Part shown: in pieces, positions 38,361 to 50,179 of the stretch
Layout: each line of letters begins with the position of its first letter
How positions within the stretch are numbered: the first letter of the stretch is position 1
Assembly (NCBI RefSeq): GCF_020181655.1
Contig: NZ_CP084032.1
Span: 2,914,001-2,978,000, forward strand
Source: Pectobacterium colocasium
GTDB lineage: Bacteria > Pseudomonadota > Gammaproteobacteria > Enterobacterales > Enterobacteriaceae
Reading direction: 5' to 3'
Length of the DNA: 64,000 nt
Notes under the pieces: generated by a model
Told to the model about the DNA's origin: nothing
Seen by the model: the letters and a program-made list of their open reading frames with translations, nothing else
The model's database searches: none
Translations under genes and position numbers: made by a program

Positions 38361-39794
38361 TCAGTGGTTACGGATGTAGTCATCCATATCGGTTTTCAGG
38401 TTATCGGATTTGGTACCGAAAATGGCCTGAACACCAGAACCTGCGACCACCACACCTGCTGCGCCCAATTTTTTCAGGCCAGCCTGATCCACTTTAGCCA
38501 CATCGCCCACGCTCACGCGCAAGCGGGTGATGCAGGCATCCAGGTTAGTGATGTTGTCTTTACCACCAAATGCCGTTACCAGAGCGGCAGCCATTTCAGT
38601 ACTGTCCTGCGAGGTTTGCTCAGATGCGCTATCTTCACGACCCGGTGTTTTCAGATTCAGTTTGGCAATCAGAACGCGGAAGATAGTGTAGTAAATCAGC
38701 GCATAGCACAGACCTACAATCGGGAACAGCCACAGTTTGCTGCCGTTGCCGCTCAGCACCACGAAGTCGATCAAGCCGTGAGAGAAGCTCGTACCATCAC
38801 GCATACCCAGCAGGATACAGATTGGGAACGCCAGACCTGCCAGAATCGCATGGATGACATACAGGATCGGCGCAACAAACATGAATGAGAACTCAATTGG
38901 CTCAGTGATCCCCGTCAGGAACGAGGTCAGTGCCGCAGAGATCATGATACCGCCGACTTTCGCACGGTTCTCTGGTTTAGCCGAATGCCAGATAGCAATA
39001 GCCGCGGCTGGCAAACCATACATTTTAAACAGGAAGCCACCGGACAATTTACCTGCTTCCGGATCACCCGCAATATAACGTGGGATATCACCACGGAAAA
39101 CCTGACCTGCCGCGTTAGTGAACTCACCGACTTGCATTTGGAAAGGTACGTTCCAGATATGGTGCAGACCAAACGGCACCAGAGAACGTTCAACGACCCC
39201 ATAGATACCAAATGCTAACATCGGGTTCTCATTCGCCGCCCAATGTGAAAACGTTTGGATAGCGCTACCGACAGGTGGCCAGATGAAAGACAGCGCCGCA
39301 CCAGTAACAATCGCCGTCAGGCCGGAAATAATCGGCACGAAGCGTTTACCGGCAAAGAAGCCCAGATACTCAGGCAGTTGGATGCGGTAGAAACGGTTAA
39401 ACATATACGCGGCAATCGCACCGGCAATGATCCCGCCCAGAACACCGGTATCCGCCAGGTGCTTCGCCGTAATTTCGGCTGCCGGCAGATTAAGAACCAG
39501 CGGCGCAATCGCAGCCATGGTTTTTACCATGATGCCATAAGCCACCACCGCCGCCAGTGCGGAAACACCGTCGTTATTAGTGAAGCCGAGGGCAACACCA
39601 ATAGCAAAAATCAGCGGCATGTTGGCAAACACCGAGTCACCGGCCTGTGCCATGACGCTGGAGACAATTTCAGGCAACCAGCTAAAATTGGCCGAACCGA
39701 CACCCAGCAGAATACCTGCAATAGGGAGTACGGATACGGGCAGCATTAGCGACTTACCTACTTTTTGCAGGTTTGCGAATGCATTCTTGAACAT
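38361..39794 (-). CDS. ptsG: PTS glucose-specific transporter EIICB
   Basis: PtsG imports glucose across the inner membrane and phosphorylates it, taking phosphate from EIIA-Glc (Crr). The 477 residues equal E. coli PtsG. An N-terminal EIIC domain with about ten helices ([33 protein letters not shown] and the [15 protein letters not shown] loop) is followed by a linker and the EIIB domain with the phosphorylated Cys in [13 protein letters not shown] (about 421). The leader keeps an SgrS pairing region, and a CRP-like site lies upstream. The downstream terminator is split by an IS4-family remnant. Confidence 0.97.
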   Translation of the reverse strand: MFKNAFANLQKVGKSLMLPVSVLPIAGILLGVGSANFSWLPEIVSSVMAQAGDSVFANMPLIFAIGVALGFTNNDGVSALAAVVAYGIMVKTMAAIAPLVLNLPAAEITAKHLADTGVLGGIIAGAIAAYMFNRFYRIQLPEYLGFFAGKRFVPIISGLTAIVTGAALSFIWPPVGSAIQTFSHWAANENPMLAFGIYGVVERSLVPFGLHHIWNVPFQMQVGEFTNAAGQVFRGDIPRYIAGDPEAGKLSGGFLFKMYGLPAAAIAIWHSAKPENRAKVGGIMISAALTSFLTGITEPIEFSFMFVAPILYVIHAILAGLAFPICILLGMRDGTSFSHGLIDFVVLSGNGSKLWLFPIVGLCYALIYYTIFRVLIAKLNLKTPGREDSASEQTSQDSTEMAAALVTAFGGKDNITNLDACITRLRVSVGDVAKVDQAGLKKLGAAGVVVAGSGVQAIFGTKSDNLKTDMDDYIRNH

Positions 39795-39815
39795 AATTGA
39801 GTGTGCTCCTGAGTA
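39795..39815 (-). promoter_or_regulatory. ptsG ribosome binding site / SgrS pairing region
   Basis: Read on the minus strand, the bases before the ptsG ATG are ACTCAGGAGCACACTCAATT. This is almost the E. coli sequence, which pairs with the sRNA SgrS during glucose-phosphate stress and covers the Shine-Dalgarno AGGAG. Conservation suggests the same post-transcriptional control. SgrS itself is not in the window. Confidence 0.7.
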
Positions 39816-40084
39816 ATAGTGCTTTTACTTCTGATACTTCATATATAAGCAAAGGCGGGGAGGATAGCCTTTGCGAGTAGGGGTGTCTTAGCCCCCTTTA
39901 ATTTTTACGCAGAGTAAAATAAATAGCGCCCACAATGTTTGATTGCTATCACGTTTCCACAAGCCAACAGGCTGAGATCGAACAGATATTGCACTTTTTT
40001 GTGATATCTCGCTAAAAAACACGTCCCCCCTGAAGAGGAAAAACCTGATCAAGGGGATTATCCAGCGCTATTAATTACACGGAT
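39816..40084. other. ptsG promoter region
   Basis: The AT-rich gap between ptsG and tatD carries the CRP-like site at 39938-39953 and the long ptsG leader. No ORF is supported. Confidence 0.6.
39938..39953. promoter_or_regulatory. CRP-like site upstream of ptsG
   Basis: TTTGATTGCTATCACG fits the CRP form TGTGA-N6-TCACA at eight of ten informative positions and lies about 145 bp upstream of ptsG. CRP activates ptsG in E. coli. Confidence 0.55.
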
Positions 40085-40112
40085 AAAAAAAACTCGGCTA
40101 TTTTCAGCCACT
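40085..40112 (-). terminator. Probable terminator after tatD (ycfH)
   Basis: On the minus strand, GGCT-GAAAAT-AGCC (40096-40109) is followed by GAG and eight T residues (40085-40092). The stem is short but the T-tract is strong. It overlaps the end of the coding sequence. Confidence 0.6.
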
Positions 40113-40908
40113 ATTGCGCGGCGGTCAACCGAGCTGGATCGATGTGAAACAGGCGGGAAAAGTTTTCTGTCGTGGCGGCAGCAAGGGTTTCCAACGATGT
40201 GCCTTTCAGCACCGCGAGGTATTCCGCAACATCACGCACATACGCAGGCTGGTTTTCCTGCCCGCGGAATGGAACGGGCGCTAGCCAGGGGGAGTCCGTT
40301 TCAATCAGCATCCGATCCAGTGGCACGTAACGCGCGACGTCACGCAATTCCTCAGCATTACGGAACGTCACGATGCCGGAAAACGAGATATAGAATCCCA
40401 TATCCAGCAGCGCTTTCGCCGTCGGCAAATCTTCGGTAAAACAGTGCAGAACACCACTGCATTTCTCCGCCTGTTCCTCACGCAGAATCGCTAACGTATC
40501 TTCACGGGCGGCACGTGTATGCACGATGACCGGTTTGTTCAGGTCATTGCCAATACGAATATGTTCGCGAAAGGATTCCTGCTGCTGGGCTTTAGTCTCT
40601 TGCTGATAGAAATAATCCAGACCCGTTTCCCCCATCGCCACCACGCGGCTGGCGCTGGCTAACTCACGCAGCTCGGTATAGTCATAGGGCGCTTCCTGAT
40701 TAAGCGGATGAACGCCGCAGGAAAACGCCACATTATCGCGTTCGCCGATTAACTCCAGCATGGCGCGATAGCCGGGCAGCGTCGTCGCCACCGCCAGCAG
40801 GAAGCCAACATCGCGACGTTTCGCTTTCTCCAGTACGTCGGAGACATCTTTATGCAATGACTGATAATCCAGACCGTCAAGATGACAGTGGGAATCCACT
40901 AACAACAT
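40111..40908 (-). CDS. ycfH: TatD-family metal-dependent hydrolase YcfH
   Basis: The 265-residue TIM-barrel protein has metal ligands in VDSHCHLDGLD at the N-terminus, GETGLDYFYQ near residue 95, the His pair in KPVIVHTRAA and GVLHCFTED, and the Asp in IETDSPWLAP. TatD proteins are 3'-5' nucleases or related hydrolases; the YcfH substrate is uncertain. The start at 40908 gives E. coli length; a longer frame overlapping holB adds 27 unlikely residues. It is the last gene of the minus-strand run from rpmF, next to holB as in E. coli. Confidence 0.94.
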   Translation of the reverse strand: MLLVDSHCHLDGLDYQSLHKDVSDVLEKAKRRDVGFLLAVATTLPGYRAMLELIGERDNVAFSCGVHPLNQEAPYDYTELRELASASRVVAMGETGLDYFYQQETKAQQQESFREHIRIGNDLNKPVIVHTRAAREDTLAILREEQAEKCSGVLHCFTEDLPTAKALLDMGFYISFSGIVTFRNAEELRDVARYVPLDRMLIETDSPWLAPVPFRGQENQPAYVRDVAEYLAVLKGTSLETLAAATTENFSRLFHIDPARLTAAQ

Positions 40909-40927
40909 GATATTTACTCGATAGTAA

Positions 40928-41938
40928 TTAAACAGAAAAAGGATGGCTGTCGCGCTTAACCGACGACGCAAACGTGCGTTCCCCATCAAGCAAGCGTTCC
41001 GTCAGCAATAGCTCACGATTTACCCCCGTGACGGTCAGCAATTTTTGTCGGCAGACCAGCCACTGTTGCAGTTCATACTGCAAATGTAGGGCAGGCTCGC
41101 GCGCCAAATGCTCAATCAGTTCGATCTGATCCTGATTCACCACATGCTCGCTCGCTCCCTGTTGCCACTTCATCGCATCCAGCAGTAGCGCAGTCAGCCA
41201 GTGAATGCGAACATCGGCATCGTCATGATTAAGCGGTGAAATCAGCGAAAGCTGATCCCGTGAAGTCAAGGCGGCAGAAAATGCCTGGCACAGCCCGATA
41301 CGCTGTTTCCACTGCTCTGGTTGTAAGAGCGCCTCGGCGGCTAGCGGCGCACCCGATTGCAATCTCAATGCCGTGCGCAATGCCTTGCTGTCATAGCGAT
41401 GACGAGCATTCAGCCACAGTACGCTCTGCGTTTCATTCGGGACATCCAGATAGTGATACAAACAACGGCTGCGCAACGTCGCCAACAACCGGGCTGGTTC
41501 ACGGCAGCCAAACAAGAAGAAGGTATTCTGCGGCGGCTCTTCCAGCGTTTTCAGCAGCGCATTCGCCGCCGCCTCTGTCAGTTGCTCAGCAGCAGCCAGC
41601 CAGATCACTTTTGCTCCGCCCTGCCGGGAATGCTGATACACTTTTTCCACAACGTCACGCACCGGATCAACGCCCAGACTGTGCTTGCCTTTTTCCGGAC
41701 TTAGCACATGCCAGTCCGGGTGCGTGCCCGCAGTCATCAGATTGCATGAGTGACAGTGCCCGCAGCTTTTCATCCCATCAGGCTGCTGGCAGATCAGCCA
41801 GCGACTCAGCGCATAAATCAGCGATTCATCGCCCATGCCCGGCAGCGCATGGAGCAACACGGCATGGTGTCCCCTGCCCGCCTGATATTGACCAATGAGC
41901 TGTCGGTAGGATGCATTCAGCCACGGGAACCAATCCAT
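40928..41938 (-). CDS. holB: DNA polymerase III, delta-prime subunit
   Basis: Delta-prime is part of the clamp loader that places the beta clamp on DNA. The ATG at 41938 overlaps the tmk stop (TGATG) and gives 336 residues (MDWFPWLN). Features: HAVLLHALPGMGDESLIYALS in the degenerate P-loop region, the zinc module CGHCHSC near residue 60, and EAANALLKTLEEPPQNTFFLFGCREPARLLATLRSRC with the SRC motif. Overlap with tmk suggests co-translation. Confidence 0.95.
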   Translation of the reverse strand: MDWFPWLNASYRQLIGQYQAGRGHHAVLLHALPGMGDESLIYALSRWLICQQPDGMKSCGHCHSCNLMTAGTHPDWHVLSPEKGKHSLGVDPVRDVVEKVYQHSRQGGAKVIWLAAAEQLTEAAANALLKTLEEPPQNTFFLFGCREPARLLATLRSRCLYHYLDVPNETQSVLWLNARHRYDSKALRTALRLQSGAPLAAEALLQPEQWKQRIGLCQAFSAALTSRDQLSLISPLNHDDADVRIHWLTALLLDAMKWQQGASEHVVNQDQIELIEHLAREPALHLQYELQQWLVCRQKLLTVTGVNRELLLTERLLDGERTFASSVKRDSHPFSV

Positions 41939-42597
41939 CAGCGCTGCTCCTGCGCAACAGGCGACAAGCCTTGTTGCTGTAGCCACTGCTGTAGCGCTGC
42001 CTGAATATCCGCACTGACGGCGTCAATAGACTGTGAAGCATCGATCGTCAGGATACTGTCGTCCTCCGCAGCCAGTTCCTGATAACGGGAACGGGTACGT
42101 TCAAAGAAAGCCAGCGACTCTTGCTCAATTCGATCCAACTCGCCCCGCTGGCGCGCGCGCTGCAAACCGATAGCGGGCGGCAAATCAAGATAGAGCGTCA
42201 GATCAGGGCGAAACTCACCCAGCACGGTATCGCGCAGTGAACGCAACAGTTGCTGATCGATCCCACGTCCACCGCCCTGATAAGCCTGTGAAGACAAATC
42301 GTGACGATCGCCGATAACCCATTGCCCGTTAGCCAGTGCGGGTTTGATGACATTATCCACCAGTTGAACTCTGGCGGCGTACAACATCAACACTTCCGCT
42401 TTGTCGGTAACCTTCTCATCCGTCATGCCTTGTTTGATAAGCTCGCGTAGCTTCTCTGCCAACGGCGTGCCACCGGGCTCGCGCGTAAACACGACTTCTT
42501 TCACGCCATGTGACCGCAGCGTTTCCACGACGATATCACGTGCGGTGGTCTTTCCCGCGCCTTCCAACCCTTCAATGACGATAAATTTACTGTTCAT
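41938..42597 (-). CDS. tmk: Thymidylate kinase
   Basis: Tmk phosphorylates dTMP to dTDP. P-loop [11 protein letters not shown] near residue 8, the DR(H/Y) motif in [19 protein letters not shown] near 97 (His replaces the usual Tyr/Phe), and the LID region [12 protein letters not shown]. The 219 residues slightly exceed E. coli Tmk because of a Gln-rich C-terminal tail ([18 protein letters not shown]). It overlaps mltG by 11 bases and holB by one. Confidence 0.95.
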   Translation of the reverse strand: MNSKFIVIEGLEGAGKTTARDIVVETLRSHGVKEVVFTREPGGTPLAEKLRELIKQGMTDEKVTDKAEVLMLYAARVQLVDNVIKPALANGQWVIGDRHDLSSQAYQGGGRGIDQQLLRSLRDTVLGEFRPDLTLYLDLPPAIGLQRARQRGELDRIEQESLAFFERTRSRYQELAAEDDSILTIDASQSIDAVSADIQAALQQWLQQQGLSPVAQEQR

Positions 42598-43606
42598 CCC
42601 GTTCCTTTAACGCTGAGCGGTATACCCTCACAGCACGATTATGGTCTGCAAGGTTAGTGGTAAAACTGTGTCCGCCTTTTCCATCCGCCACAAAATACAG
42701 GTATGACGTTTTGGCTGGGTGCGCAGCCGCATCTAATGAGGCTTTTCCCGGCATCGCGATTGGCGTTGGCGGCAAACCAGAAATAATATAGGTATTGTAA
42801 GGCGTCGGCGTGTCTAATGCTTTACGGGTTATCACGCCTTTATAGTCATCCCCCATGCCATAAATCACCGTGGGGTCAGTCTGCAAGCGCATCCCAAGCC
42901 GTAAACGATTGATAAAAACGGAAGCAACCTGAGTACGCTCTTCATTAATAGCCGTTTCTTTTTCAATGATTGAGGCCATCGTCAGCAATTCGTCTGGCGT
43001 TTTATACGGCAATCCGTTCTCGCGCCCTTTCCATACCTCATCCACCGTTTTTTTCATACGCTGATGCGCACGTTGCAGCAGCGCGCTGTCACTCGTACCC
43101 GCCGTGTATGAATAGGTATCAGGATAAAACCAGCCTTCAGGGTTCGCCTTATCGTTGATTTCCAACTGCGTGGCGATGTCCTGTTCCGTTTTATCGACGA
43201 GCGTATGCTTGATATAAGGCGCTTGTCGCAGCGTGGTTAACCACTCTTTCAAGCGTGAGCCTTCGACAAAACGGATGGAGAATTGTGCTTCTTTTCCGCT
43301 GGACAGTAACGCCAGCATCTCACGTACGGTCATTCCTGCTGTAAAGCGATACGTACCCGCTTTGAATTTCGCCAAATCAGGCTCAATACGCAGCAGCCAC
43401 GGAAAAAATGTGCCATCGGTAATCACATGCTGTTCGAGAAGCAACGTTTCCAGCCCTTCTCTTCCCGTACCGGCCGGAAGCGTGAAAATGGTTTCCTTTT
43501 CGATAGCCAATGGAGAATCAGCAAAACGTTGCATTTTCTGCCACACGACCAACAACAGCAGAACAACGGCAGCGATAATCAGCAGACCAACTTTCTTTTT
43601 CTTCAT
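42587..43606 (-). CDS. mltG: Endolytic murein transglycosylase MltG
   Basis: MltG cuts nascent glycan strands next to the inner membrane and so may set glycan length. The 339-residue protein has one N-terminal transmembrane helix ([20 protein letters not shown]), a LysM-like subdomain, and the YceG catalytic domain with the catalytic Glu in [24 protein letters not shown] and the substrate segment [13 protein letters not shown]. It lies between pabC and tmk; the end overlaps tmk. Confidence 0.95.
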   Translation of the reverse strand: MKKKKVGLLIIAAVVLLLLVVWQKMQRFADSPLAIEKETIFTLPAGTGREGLETLLLEQHVITDGTFFPWLLRIEPDLAKFKAGTYRFTAGMTVREMLALLSSGKEAQFSIRFVEGSRLKEWLTTLRQAPYIKHTLVDKTEQDIATQLEINDKANPEGWFYPDTYSYTAGTSDSALLQRAHQRMKKTVDEVWKGRENGLPYKTPDELLTMASIIEKETAINEERTQVASVFINRLRLGMRLQTDPTVIYGMGDDYKGVITRKALDTPTPYNTYIISGLPPTPIAMPGKASLDAAAHPAKTSYLYFVADGKGGHSFTTNLADHNRAVRVYRSALKERDEQ

Positions 43607-43620
43607 AAATCAACCATCTA

Positions 43621-44418
43621 CTAGCAGTCAGAACTCAGGAATCGATAAAGCTCTCGGGAGTGGTAACGCCAGACATGCGCCTGATTCACGGGGACTATCG
43701 GCATTAATGCATTACAAACCAGCACCTCGTCCGCATCGGACAGTGTGCTCATGGGTTCACTAACAATCTCTAGCTCAAAATCAGCCTCTGCCAGCGAGGC
43801 GATGATATGCTGCCGGGCAACACCATCCACACCTGACTGAGATACATCCGGCGTATAGACGTGATTCCCTTTGCGCCAGAATAAATTCGCGGCACAGCAT
43901 TCCACTAGCGCACCAGAGGTGTCAAGTACGAGGGTCTCATCGGCTGAAGTCTGGTCAAGATGCGCACGAATCAGCACTTGCTCAAGCCGATTCAGATGTT
44001 TTATTCCCGCCAACAGCGGGTTTTTCGCGAGCGCCACGGGGCTAAGATTCAGGCTAATACCCTGTTCGCGCCAGCCAGCATAGTGAGTGGGATAACCTAC
44101 CTGCATGACGATTCGGGTAGGTTGCATACAGCCCTGAGGGCTATAACCACGCCCGCCAGCACCACGCGTTAGCATCACTTTCACGACACCATCCGCCCGC
44201 CCCAGAGCAGCCTGTTTCATTTCTGCAATCAGGCTTTCCCACTCAACCATCGGGAATAACAAGCGTGTCGCGGCCTGTTGCAGCCGTGTGATATGTCGCT
44301 CAAGCCAGACAACCTCGCCAGCACTGACTCTGGCGGTCGTAAAACAGCCGTCGCCATATTGCGTCGCCCGATCGAGCACCGAAAGCTGTTCCTGTAACTG
44401 GCCATTAATCCACAACAT
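43621..44418 (-). CDS. pabC: Aminodeoxychorismate lyase
   Basis: PabC, a PLP enzyme, splits 4-amino-4-deoxychorismate into p-aminobenzoate and pyruvate for folate synthesis. It is a fold IV aminotransferase-like protein of 265 residues with LDRATQYGDGCFTTARV near the start, the PLP Lys in LAGIKHLNRLEQVL, and LDTSGALVECCAANLFW. The ATG at 44418, with GGAG upstream, is preferred to a start eight codons earlier. A terminator separates it from fabF. Confidence 0.94.
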   Translation of the reverse strand: MLWINGQLQEQLSVLDRATQYGDGCFTTARVSAGEVVWLERHITRLQQAATRLLFPMVEWESLIAEMKQAALGRADGVVKVMLTRGAGGRGYSPQGCMQPTRIVMQVGYPTHYAGWREQGISLNLSPVALAKNPLLAGIKHLNRLEQVLIRAHLDQTSADETLVLDTSGALVECCAANLFWRKGNHVYTPDVSQSGVDGVARQHIIASLAEADFELEIVSEPMSTLSDADEVLVCNALMPIVPVNQAHVWRYHSRELYRFLSSDC

Positions 44419-44502
44419 AATAAGCTCCGCATCATTTATCATCGCCAGCTTGCCAGTAAAGCTGCGTTGCAGACAAGCAGGTGTGTCTGATTTTATGCAG
44501 GC

Positions 44503-44531
44503 AAAAAAAAACCCGGAAACCGGGTTTTTTT
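44503..44531 (-). terminator. Intrinsic terminator of fabF
   Basis: CCCGG (44512-44516) and CCGGG (44520-44524) form a stem extended by A7/T7 pairs around AAA. On the minus strand the hairpin is followed by at least seven T residues. It lies 16 bp after the fabF stop and separates the fab genes from pabC. Confidence 0.92.
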
Positions 44532-44546
44532 AAGACACTATTGCGA

Positions 44547-45869
<1,323 letters not shown>

Positions 45870-46106
45870 TTACTGCTGGTTAGCCTGAATGAAATCAATG
45901 GCTGCCTGAACAGTCGTGATTTTTTCAGCTTCTTCGTCTGGAATCTCAGTATCAAATTCTTCTTCCAGAGCCATTACCAGCTCAACAGTGTCAAGAGAAT
46001 CAGCGCCGAGGTCATCAACGAAAGAAGCATTGTTTACGACTTCTTCCTGCTTAACACCAAGCTGTTCAACGATGATTTTCTTAACGCGTTCTTCGATAGT
46101 GCTCAT
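45870..46106 (-). CDS. acpP: Acyl carrier protein
   Basis: AcpP carries growing acyl chains as thioesters on 4'-phosphopantetheine. It is 78 residues long, like E. coli. The attachment Ser is in [21 protein letters not shown] (about residue 37), and the protein is strongly acidic. It lies between fabG and fabF and is followed by its own terminator-like hairpin, which fits its very high expression. Confidence 0.98.
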   Translation of the reverse strand: MSTIEERVKKIIVEQLGVKQEEVVNNASFVDDLGADSLDTVELVMALEEEFDTEIPDEEAEKITTVQAAIDFIQANQQ

Positions 46107-46260
46107 ACTCTTAAATTTCCTATCAAAACTCGCTTTCGCGATGGTTTTCGTAGTGTATAAAATGTTTGAAAATATGCAACAAAATCTCGGCTGGTCGAAC
46201 CACGATTTTGTGCTATTTTGCGGTTATCACCGCAACTAATGCAAATAGTTTTCGAGCTTT

Positions 46261-46995
46261 TTAGATCATATACATGCCGCCATTGACATGCAATGTTTCG
46301 CCAGTAATGTAAGCAGCTTCATCAGAGGCTAAAAATACAACAGCACTGGCGATTTCTTTAGCATCACCGAGTCGGTTAGCTGGAACCTGCGTCAAAATGC
46401 CTGCTCGCTGTTCTTCTGTCAATGCCTGAGTCATATCTGTTTCGATAAATCCAGGCGCGACGACGTTGACCGTAATGCCACGAGAAGCCACTTCACGCGC
46501 GAGGGATTTGCTGAACCCAATCAGTCCGGCCTTCGCTGCAGCGTAGTTAGCTTGCCCTGCATTGCCCATCGTTCCTACAACAGAACCAATGGTAATGATA
46601 CGGCCAAAACGTTTCTTCATCATGGCACGCATTACTGCTTTAGACATGCGGAATACCGACGTCAGATTGGTATCCAGAATATCCTGCCATTCATCATCTT
46701 TCATACGCATCAGCAGGTTATCACGCGTGATGCCCGCGTTATTGATAAGAATATCAACTTCCCCGAATTCCGCGCGAATATCTGCCAATACGCTTTCTAC
46801 TGATGCTGCATCAGCAACATTCAGCATATAACCTTTACCGTTCTCACCCAGCCAACCGCTGATCGCTTCAGCACCTTTTTCGCTGGTTGCGGTACCAATG
46901 ACTTTTGCCCCGCGGGCAACCAACGTCTCGGCGATGGCACGCCCTATACCACGGCTTGCACCGGTAACCAGTGCAATTTTCCCCTCAAAACTCAT
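46261..46995 (-). CDS. fabG: 3-oxoacyl-ACP reductase
   Basis: FabG is the NADPH-dependent reductase of the elongation cycle. It is a 244-residue short-chain dehydrogenase with the nucleotide motif VTGASRGIGRAIAETL, NNAG near residue 86, the catalytic Ser in ITIGSVVGTMG, YAAAKAGLIGFSKSLA (Tyr/Lys near 151-155), and the C-terminal GMYMI. It is preceded by fabD with 14 bp between them and followed by acpP after about 150 bp. Confidence 0.97.
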   Translation of the reverse strand: MSFEGKIALVTGASRGIGRAIAETLVARGAKVIGTATSEKGAEAISGWLGENGKGYMLNVADAASVESVLADIRAEFGEVDILINNAGITRDNLLMRMKDDEWQDILDTNLTSVFRMSKAVMRAMMKKRFGRIITIGSVVGTMGNAGQANYAAAKAGLIGFSKSLAREVASRGITVNVVAPGFIETDMTQALTEEQRAGILTQVPANRLGDAKEIASAVVFLASDEAAYITGETLHVNGGMYMI

Positions 46996-47009
46996 TGTCT
47001 TCTCCGTTC

Positions 47010-47939
47010 TTATTTCTCAATCGCCGCTGATAGAGAAGCAGGATCGTTCACCGCAGCTGCTGTCAGAGTATCGACGATTCGTTTGGTTAAGCCAGTTAAT
47101 ACTTTGCCCGGCCCGACTTCTAACAGTGACTCAACGCCCTGATAGGCCATGAATTCAACACAGTCCGTCCAGCGCACTGGGCAATAAAGCTGGCGTACCA
47201 GCGCATCGCGAATCGCTTCCGGTGTGGTTTCGATGCTCGCATCAACATTATTGACAACCGGGATGACCGGAGCATTAAACGTCACGGACTCCAGCGCAAC
47301 AGCGAGTTTCTCCGCGGCTGGCTCCATCAGTGCACAGTGTGACGGTACGCTGACAGGCAGCGGCAGCGCACGTTTCGCCCCCGCGGCTTTACACGCTGCA
47401 CCGGCACGCTCAACGGCGTCTTTATTGCCCGCAATCACCACCTGCCCCGGTGAGTTGAAGTTTACCGGAGAGACCACCTGCCCTTGCGCGGATTCTTCAC
47501 ACGCTTTGGCAATGGCGTCGTTATCAAGCCCGATAATGGCGTACATCGCACCGGTTCCTTCCGGTACCGCTTCCTGCATCAATTTGCCACGCAGTTCAAC
47601 CAAACGGACAGCCTGTTGGAAATCCAGAACGCCAGCACAAACCAGCGCGGAATATTCACCAAGGCTATGACCAGACATCAGAGCAGGCGTTTTCCCCCCC
47701 AATTGCTGCCAGACACGCCAGATAGCAACAGAAGCAGTCAGTAACGCAGGCTGCGTCTGCCAGGTTTTATTCAACTCTTCCGCTGGCCCTTGCTGAGTGA
47801 GCTGCCATAAGTCATAACCTAACGCTTCAGAAGCCTGAGCAAACGTTTCAGTGACGATCGGGTGGTCTGCCGCCAGTTCAGCCAACATACCTACCGTCTG
47901 CGATCCCTGACCGGGAAACACCATTGCAAATTGCGTCAT
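47010..47939 (-). CDS. fabD: Malonyl-CoA:ACP transacylase
   Basis: FabD moves malonyl from CoA to ACP. The 309-residue protein has FPGQGSQTVGML at the N-terminus, the nucleophile Ser in MSGHSLGEYSALV (about 92), the His in SVPSHCALM (about 201) and EVGPGKVLTGL. It lies between fabH and fabG, 17 and 14 bp from them, in one transcription unit. Confidence 0.97.
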   Translation of the reverse strand: MTQFAMVFPGQGSQTVGMLAELAADHPIVTETFAQASEALGYDLWQLTQQGPAEELNKTWQTQPALLTASVAIWRVWQQLGGKTPALMSGHSLGEYSALVCAGVLDFQQAVRLVELRGKLMQEAVPEGTGAMYAIIGLDNDAIAKACEESAQGQVVSPVNFNSPGQVVIAGNKDAVERAGAACKAAGAKRALPLPVSVPSHCALMEPAAEKLAVALESVTFNAPVIPVVNNVDASIETTPEAIRDALVRQLYCPVRWTDCVEFMAYQGVESLLEVGPGKVLTGLTKRIVDTLTAAAVNDPASLSAAIEK

Positions 47940-47956
47940 ATCACAATCCTGTTTAA

Positions 47957-48910
47957 TTAAAAACGAACCAGCGCGGAGCCCCAGGTAAAACCGCCGCCGA
48001 AGGCTTCAAGCAGCACCAGTTGCCCTGGTTTAATGCGCCCATCGCGCACGGCTTCATCAAGCGCTGAAGGTACGGAAGCCGCGGAGGTATTACCATGACG
48101 ATCCAGCGTCACAACCACCTTGTCCATCCCCATGCCCAGCTTTTTCGCCGTAGCGCTGATGATTCGCAGGTTAGCCTGATGAGGCACCAGCCAGTCTAAT
48201 TCACTTTTGTCCAGTTGAGCCGCTTGCAGCGTTTCCTCAACAATATGTGCCAGTTCAGTCACGGCCACTTTAAAGACTTCATTACCCGCCATAGTCAGGT
48301 AAGCAGGCGTATCCGCATGGCTACGAGCCTGATTAGGTAGAGCCAACAGTTCACCATAGCGCCCATCGGCATGCAGATGGGTAGAAAGAATGCCCGGCTG
48401 CTCTGATGGCGTTAACAATACAGCGCCTGCGCCATCACCGAATAAAATCAGCGTGCCGCGATCTTCAGGATCCAATGTCCGAGACAGCGTATCGGAACCG
48501 ATCACCAGCGCGTATTTCACCGCACCATTTTTAACGTATTGATCGGCAACGCTCAATGCATAGGTAAAACCGGCACAGGCGGCGGCCAAATCGAAGGCGA
48601 TCGTATCTTTGATCCCTAACAGCTGCTGAATCTGGCAGGCAGAGCTCGGGAAAGCATGGCTTGATGATGTTGTAGCAACAATCAGAAGGCCGACTTCAGA
48701 AGGATCGACATTTGCCATTTCCAGCGCGTTCTGCGCGGCACGGTATCCCATGGTCGCAACGTTTTCATCCGGCGCAGCAATTCGGCGCTCACGGATTCCA
48801 GTACGTGTGACGATCCATTCGTCCGTCGTTTCCACCATCTTTTCTAAATCAGCGTTCGTCCTGATTTGCTCAGGCAGGTAACTGCCCGTTCCGATTATTT
48901 TTGTATACAT
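47957..48910 (-). CDS. fabH: Beta-ketoacyl-ACP synthase III
   Basis: FabH starts fatty-acid synthesis by joining acetyl-CoA and malonyl-ACP. The 317-residue protein carries the catalytic Cys in [13 protein letters not shown] (about 112), His in [10 protein letters not shown] (about 244) and Asn in [11 protein letters not shown] (about 274). It is followed by fabD and preceded by plsX with six bases between. Confidence 0.97.
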   Translation of the reverse strand: MYTKIIGTGSYLPEQIRTNADLEKMVETTDEWIVTRTGIRERRIAAPDENVATMGYRAAQNALEMANVDPSEVGLLIVATTSSSHAFPSSACQIQQLLGIKDTIAFDLAAACAGFTYALSVADQYVKNGAVKYALVIGSDTLSRTLDPEDRGTLILFGDGAGAVLLTPSEQPGILSTHLHADGRYGELLALPNQARSHADTPAYLTMAGNEVFKVAVTELAHIVEETLQAAQLDKSELDWLVPHQANLRIISATAKKLGMGMDKVVVTLDRHGNTSAASVPSALDEAVRDGRIKPGQLVLLEAFGGGFTWGSALVRF

Positions 48911-48916
48911 GTACGC

Positions 48917-49963
48917 TTAGTCACTCTTGGGTAATACCGCTTCTAGACGGGCGGCAATCCGGTCGGGAAGCTGCCGCCGTACCGTCTGCATTGCCTGTTC
49001 AATAGCAACCGCAAACGCTCTCTGGTTTGCTGCACCATGGCTTTTGATTACAGTTCCCCGCAATCCTAGCAGGCATGCGCCATTATATTGATCGGGGTTC
49101 AAATGACCGAAACGCTTTGATAAGCGCTTTTGTAACAAACGTCCCAGCCATTTCAACCACCAGGACCGTTTTTGTGTTTGCCCAGGGCCTGAGGCTGGCG
49201 ATTTCAGCAGTGACAGGAACATCCTTACCACGCCTTCCACCGTTTTCAGTGTGACATTACCCACAAAGCCATCACAGACCATCACATCCGTTTTCCCAGT
49301 CAGCAGATCGTTGCCTTCCAGATAACCGATATAATTTATTGATGGTGCCTCTTTTAACTGTGCTGCTGCTTCACGGATAGTGCTCAGCCCTTTGCTTTCT
49401 TCTTCACCAATATTCAACAACGCGACTCGGGGATTCTTCAGCTCCAGCACTTCTTCTGCCATCACTGAACCCATCACGGCAAACTGAACCAGCATTGTGC
49501 TATCGCAATCGACATTCGCCCCCAGATCCAACACGACAGTCTTTCCGTGCTGCTGATGAGGTAAGACTGACACCAATGCCGGTCGTTCAATACCTTCAAG
49601 TGGCTTAATCAGGAGCTTAGCCAGCCCCATAAGCGCACCCGTGTTGCCTGCGCTTACACAGGCCTGTGCCTTGCCGTCTTTAATCAACTCAAGCGCAATG
49701 CGCATCGAAGTGCCACGACTCGCACGAATAGCCTGCGACGGCCTCGCATCACTCGCAATAACCGACTCCGCCGGAACAACTTCTAAGCGGGAAAGTAAAT
49801 CAGAATCGACTTTGGCAAGTAATGGTGTAATCGCAGCAGGATCGCCGACTAATAACAAATTGAGAGCTGGATTAGAAGCCAGTGCCTGCAATGCAGCAGG
49901 CACTGTTACGCAGGGACCAAAATCCCCGCCCATCGCATCTAACGCCAGAGTTAGGCGTGTCAA
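48917..49963 (-). CDS. plsX: Phosphate acyltransferase PlsX
   Basis: PlsX makes acyl-phosphate from acyl-ACP, the substrate of PlsY for phospholipid synthesis. The best start is the TTG at 49963 (348 residues, [16 protein letters not shown]), preceded by AAGG; E. coli plsX also starts at this position. A TTG five codons upstream lacks a site. Motifs: [21 protein letters not shown] near residue 100, [15 protein letters not shown], and [15 protein letters not shown]. It links rpmF and the fab genes. Confidence 0.95.
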   Translation of the reverse strand: MTRLTLALDAMGGDFGPCVTVPAALQALASNPALNLLLVGDPAAITPLLAKVDSDLLSRLEVVPAESVIASDARPSQAIRASRGTSMRIALELIKDGKAQACVSAGNTGALMGLAKLLIKPLEGIERPALVSVLPHQQHGKTVVLDLGANVDCDSTMLVQFAVMGSVMAEEVLELKNPRVALLNIGEEESKGLSTIREAAAQLKEAPSINYIGYLEGNDLLTGKTDVMVCDGFVGNVTLKTVEGVVRMFLSLLKSPASGPGQTQKRSWWLKWLGRLLQKRLSKRFGHLNPDQYNGACLLGLRGTVIKSHGAANQRAFAVAIEQAMQTVRRQLPDRIAARLEAVLPKSD

Positions 49964-49992
49964 GGTATTGCCTTGCAAATAATTCGCAAGAA

Positions 49993-50163
49993 TTACTTAG
50001 CAATAACCTTGCGACCGCGGTAGTAACCATCCGCAGTGATGTGGTGACGCAGGTGAGTTTCGCCAGAAACTTTATCTACGGATACAGAAGAGGTAGTCAG
50101 CGCATCGTGTGAACGACGCATACCACGTTTGGAACGGCTAGGTTTGTTTTGTTGTACGGCCAT
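49993..50163 (-). CDS. rpmF: 50S ribosomal protein L32
   Basis: The 56-residue frame ([14 protein letters not shown]... to ...[15 protein letters not shown]) is clearly L32, a small basic protein of the large subunit. It has the normal N-terminal half ([19 protein letters not shown]), and is one residue shorter than E. coli in the middle. TAAGGAG lies upstream. It is between yceD and plsX, the usual bacterial context, with 30 bp to plsX. Confidence 0.97.
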   Translation of the reverse strand: MAVQQNKPSRSKRGMRRSHDALTTSSVSVDKVSGETHLRHHITADGYYRGRKVIAK

Positions 50164-50179
50164 GGACCTTACTCCTTAA

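Noticed and set aside
41236..41898. 220-codon plus-strand frame opposite holB
   Set aside because: Antisense shadow; holB is fully conserved with correct motifs and operon overlaps.
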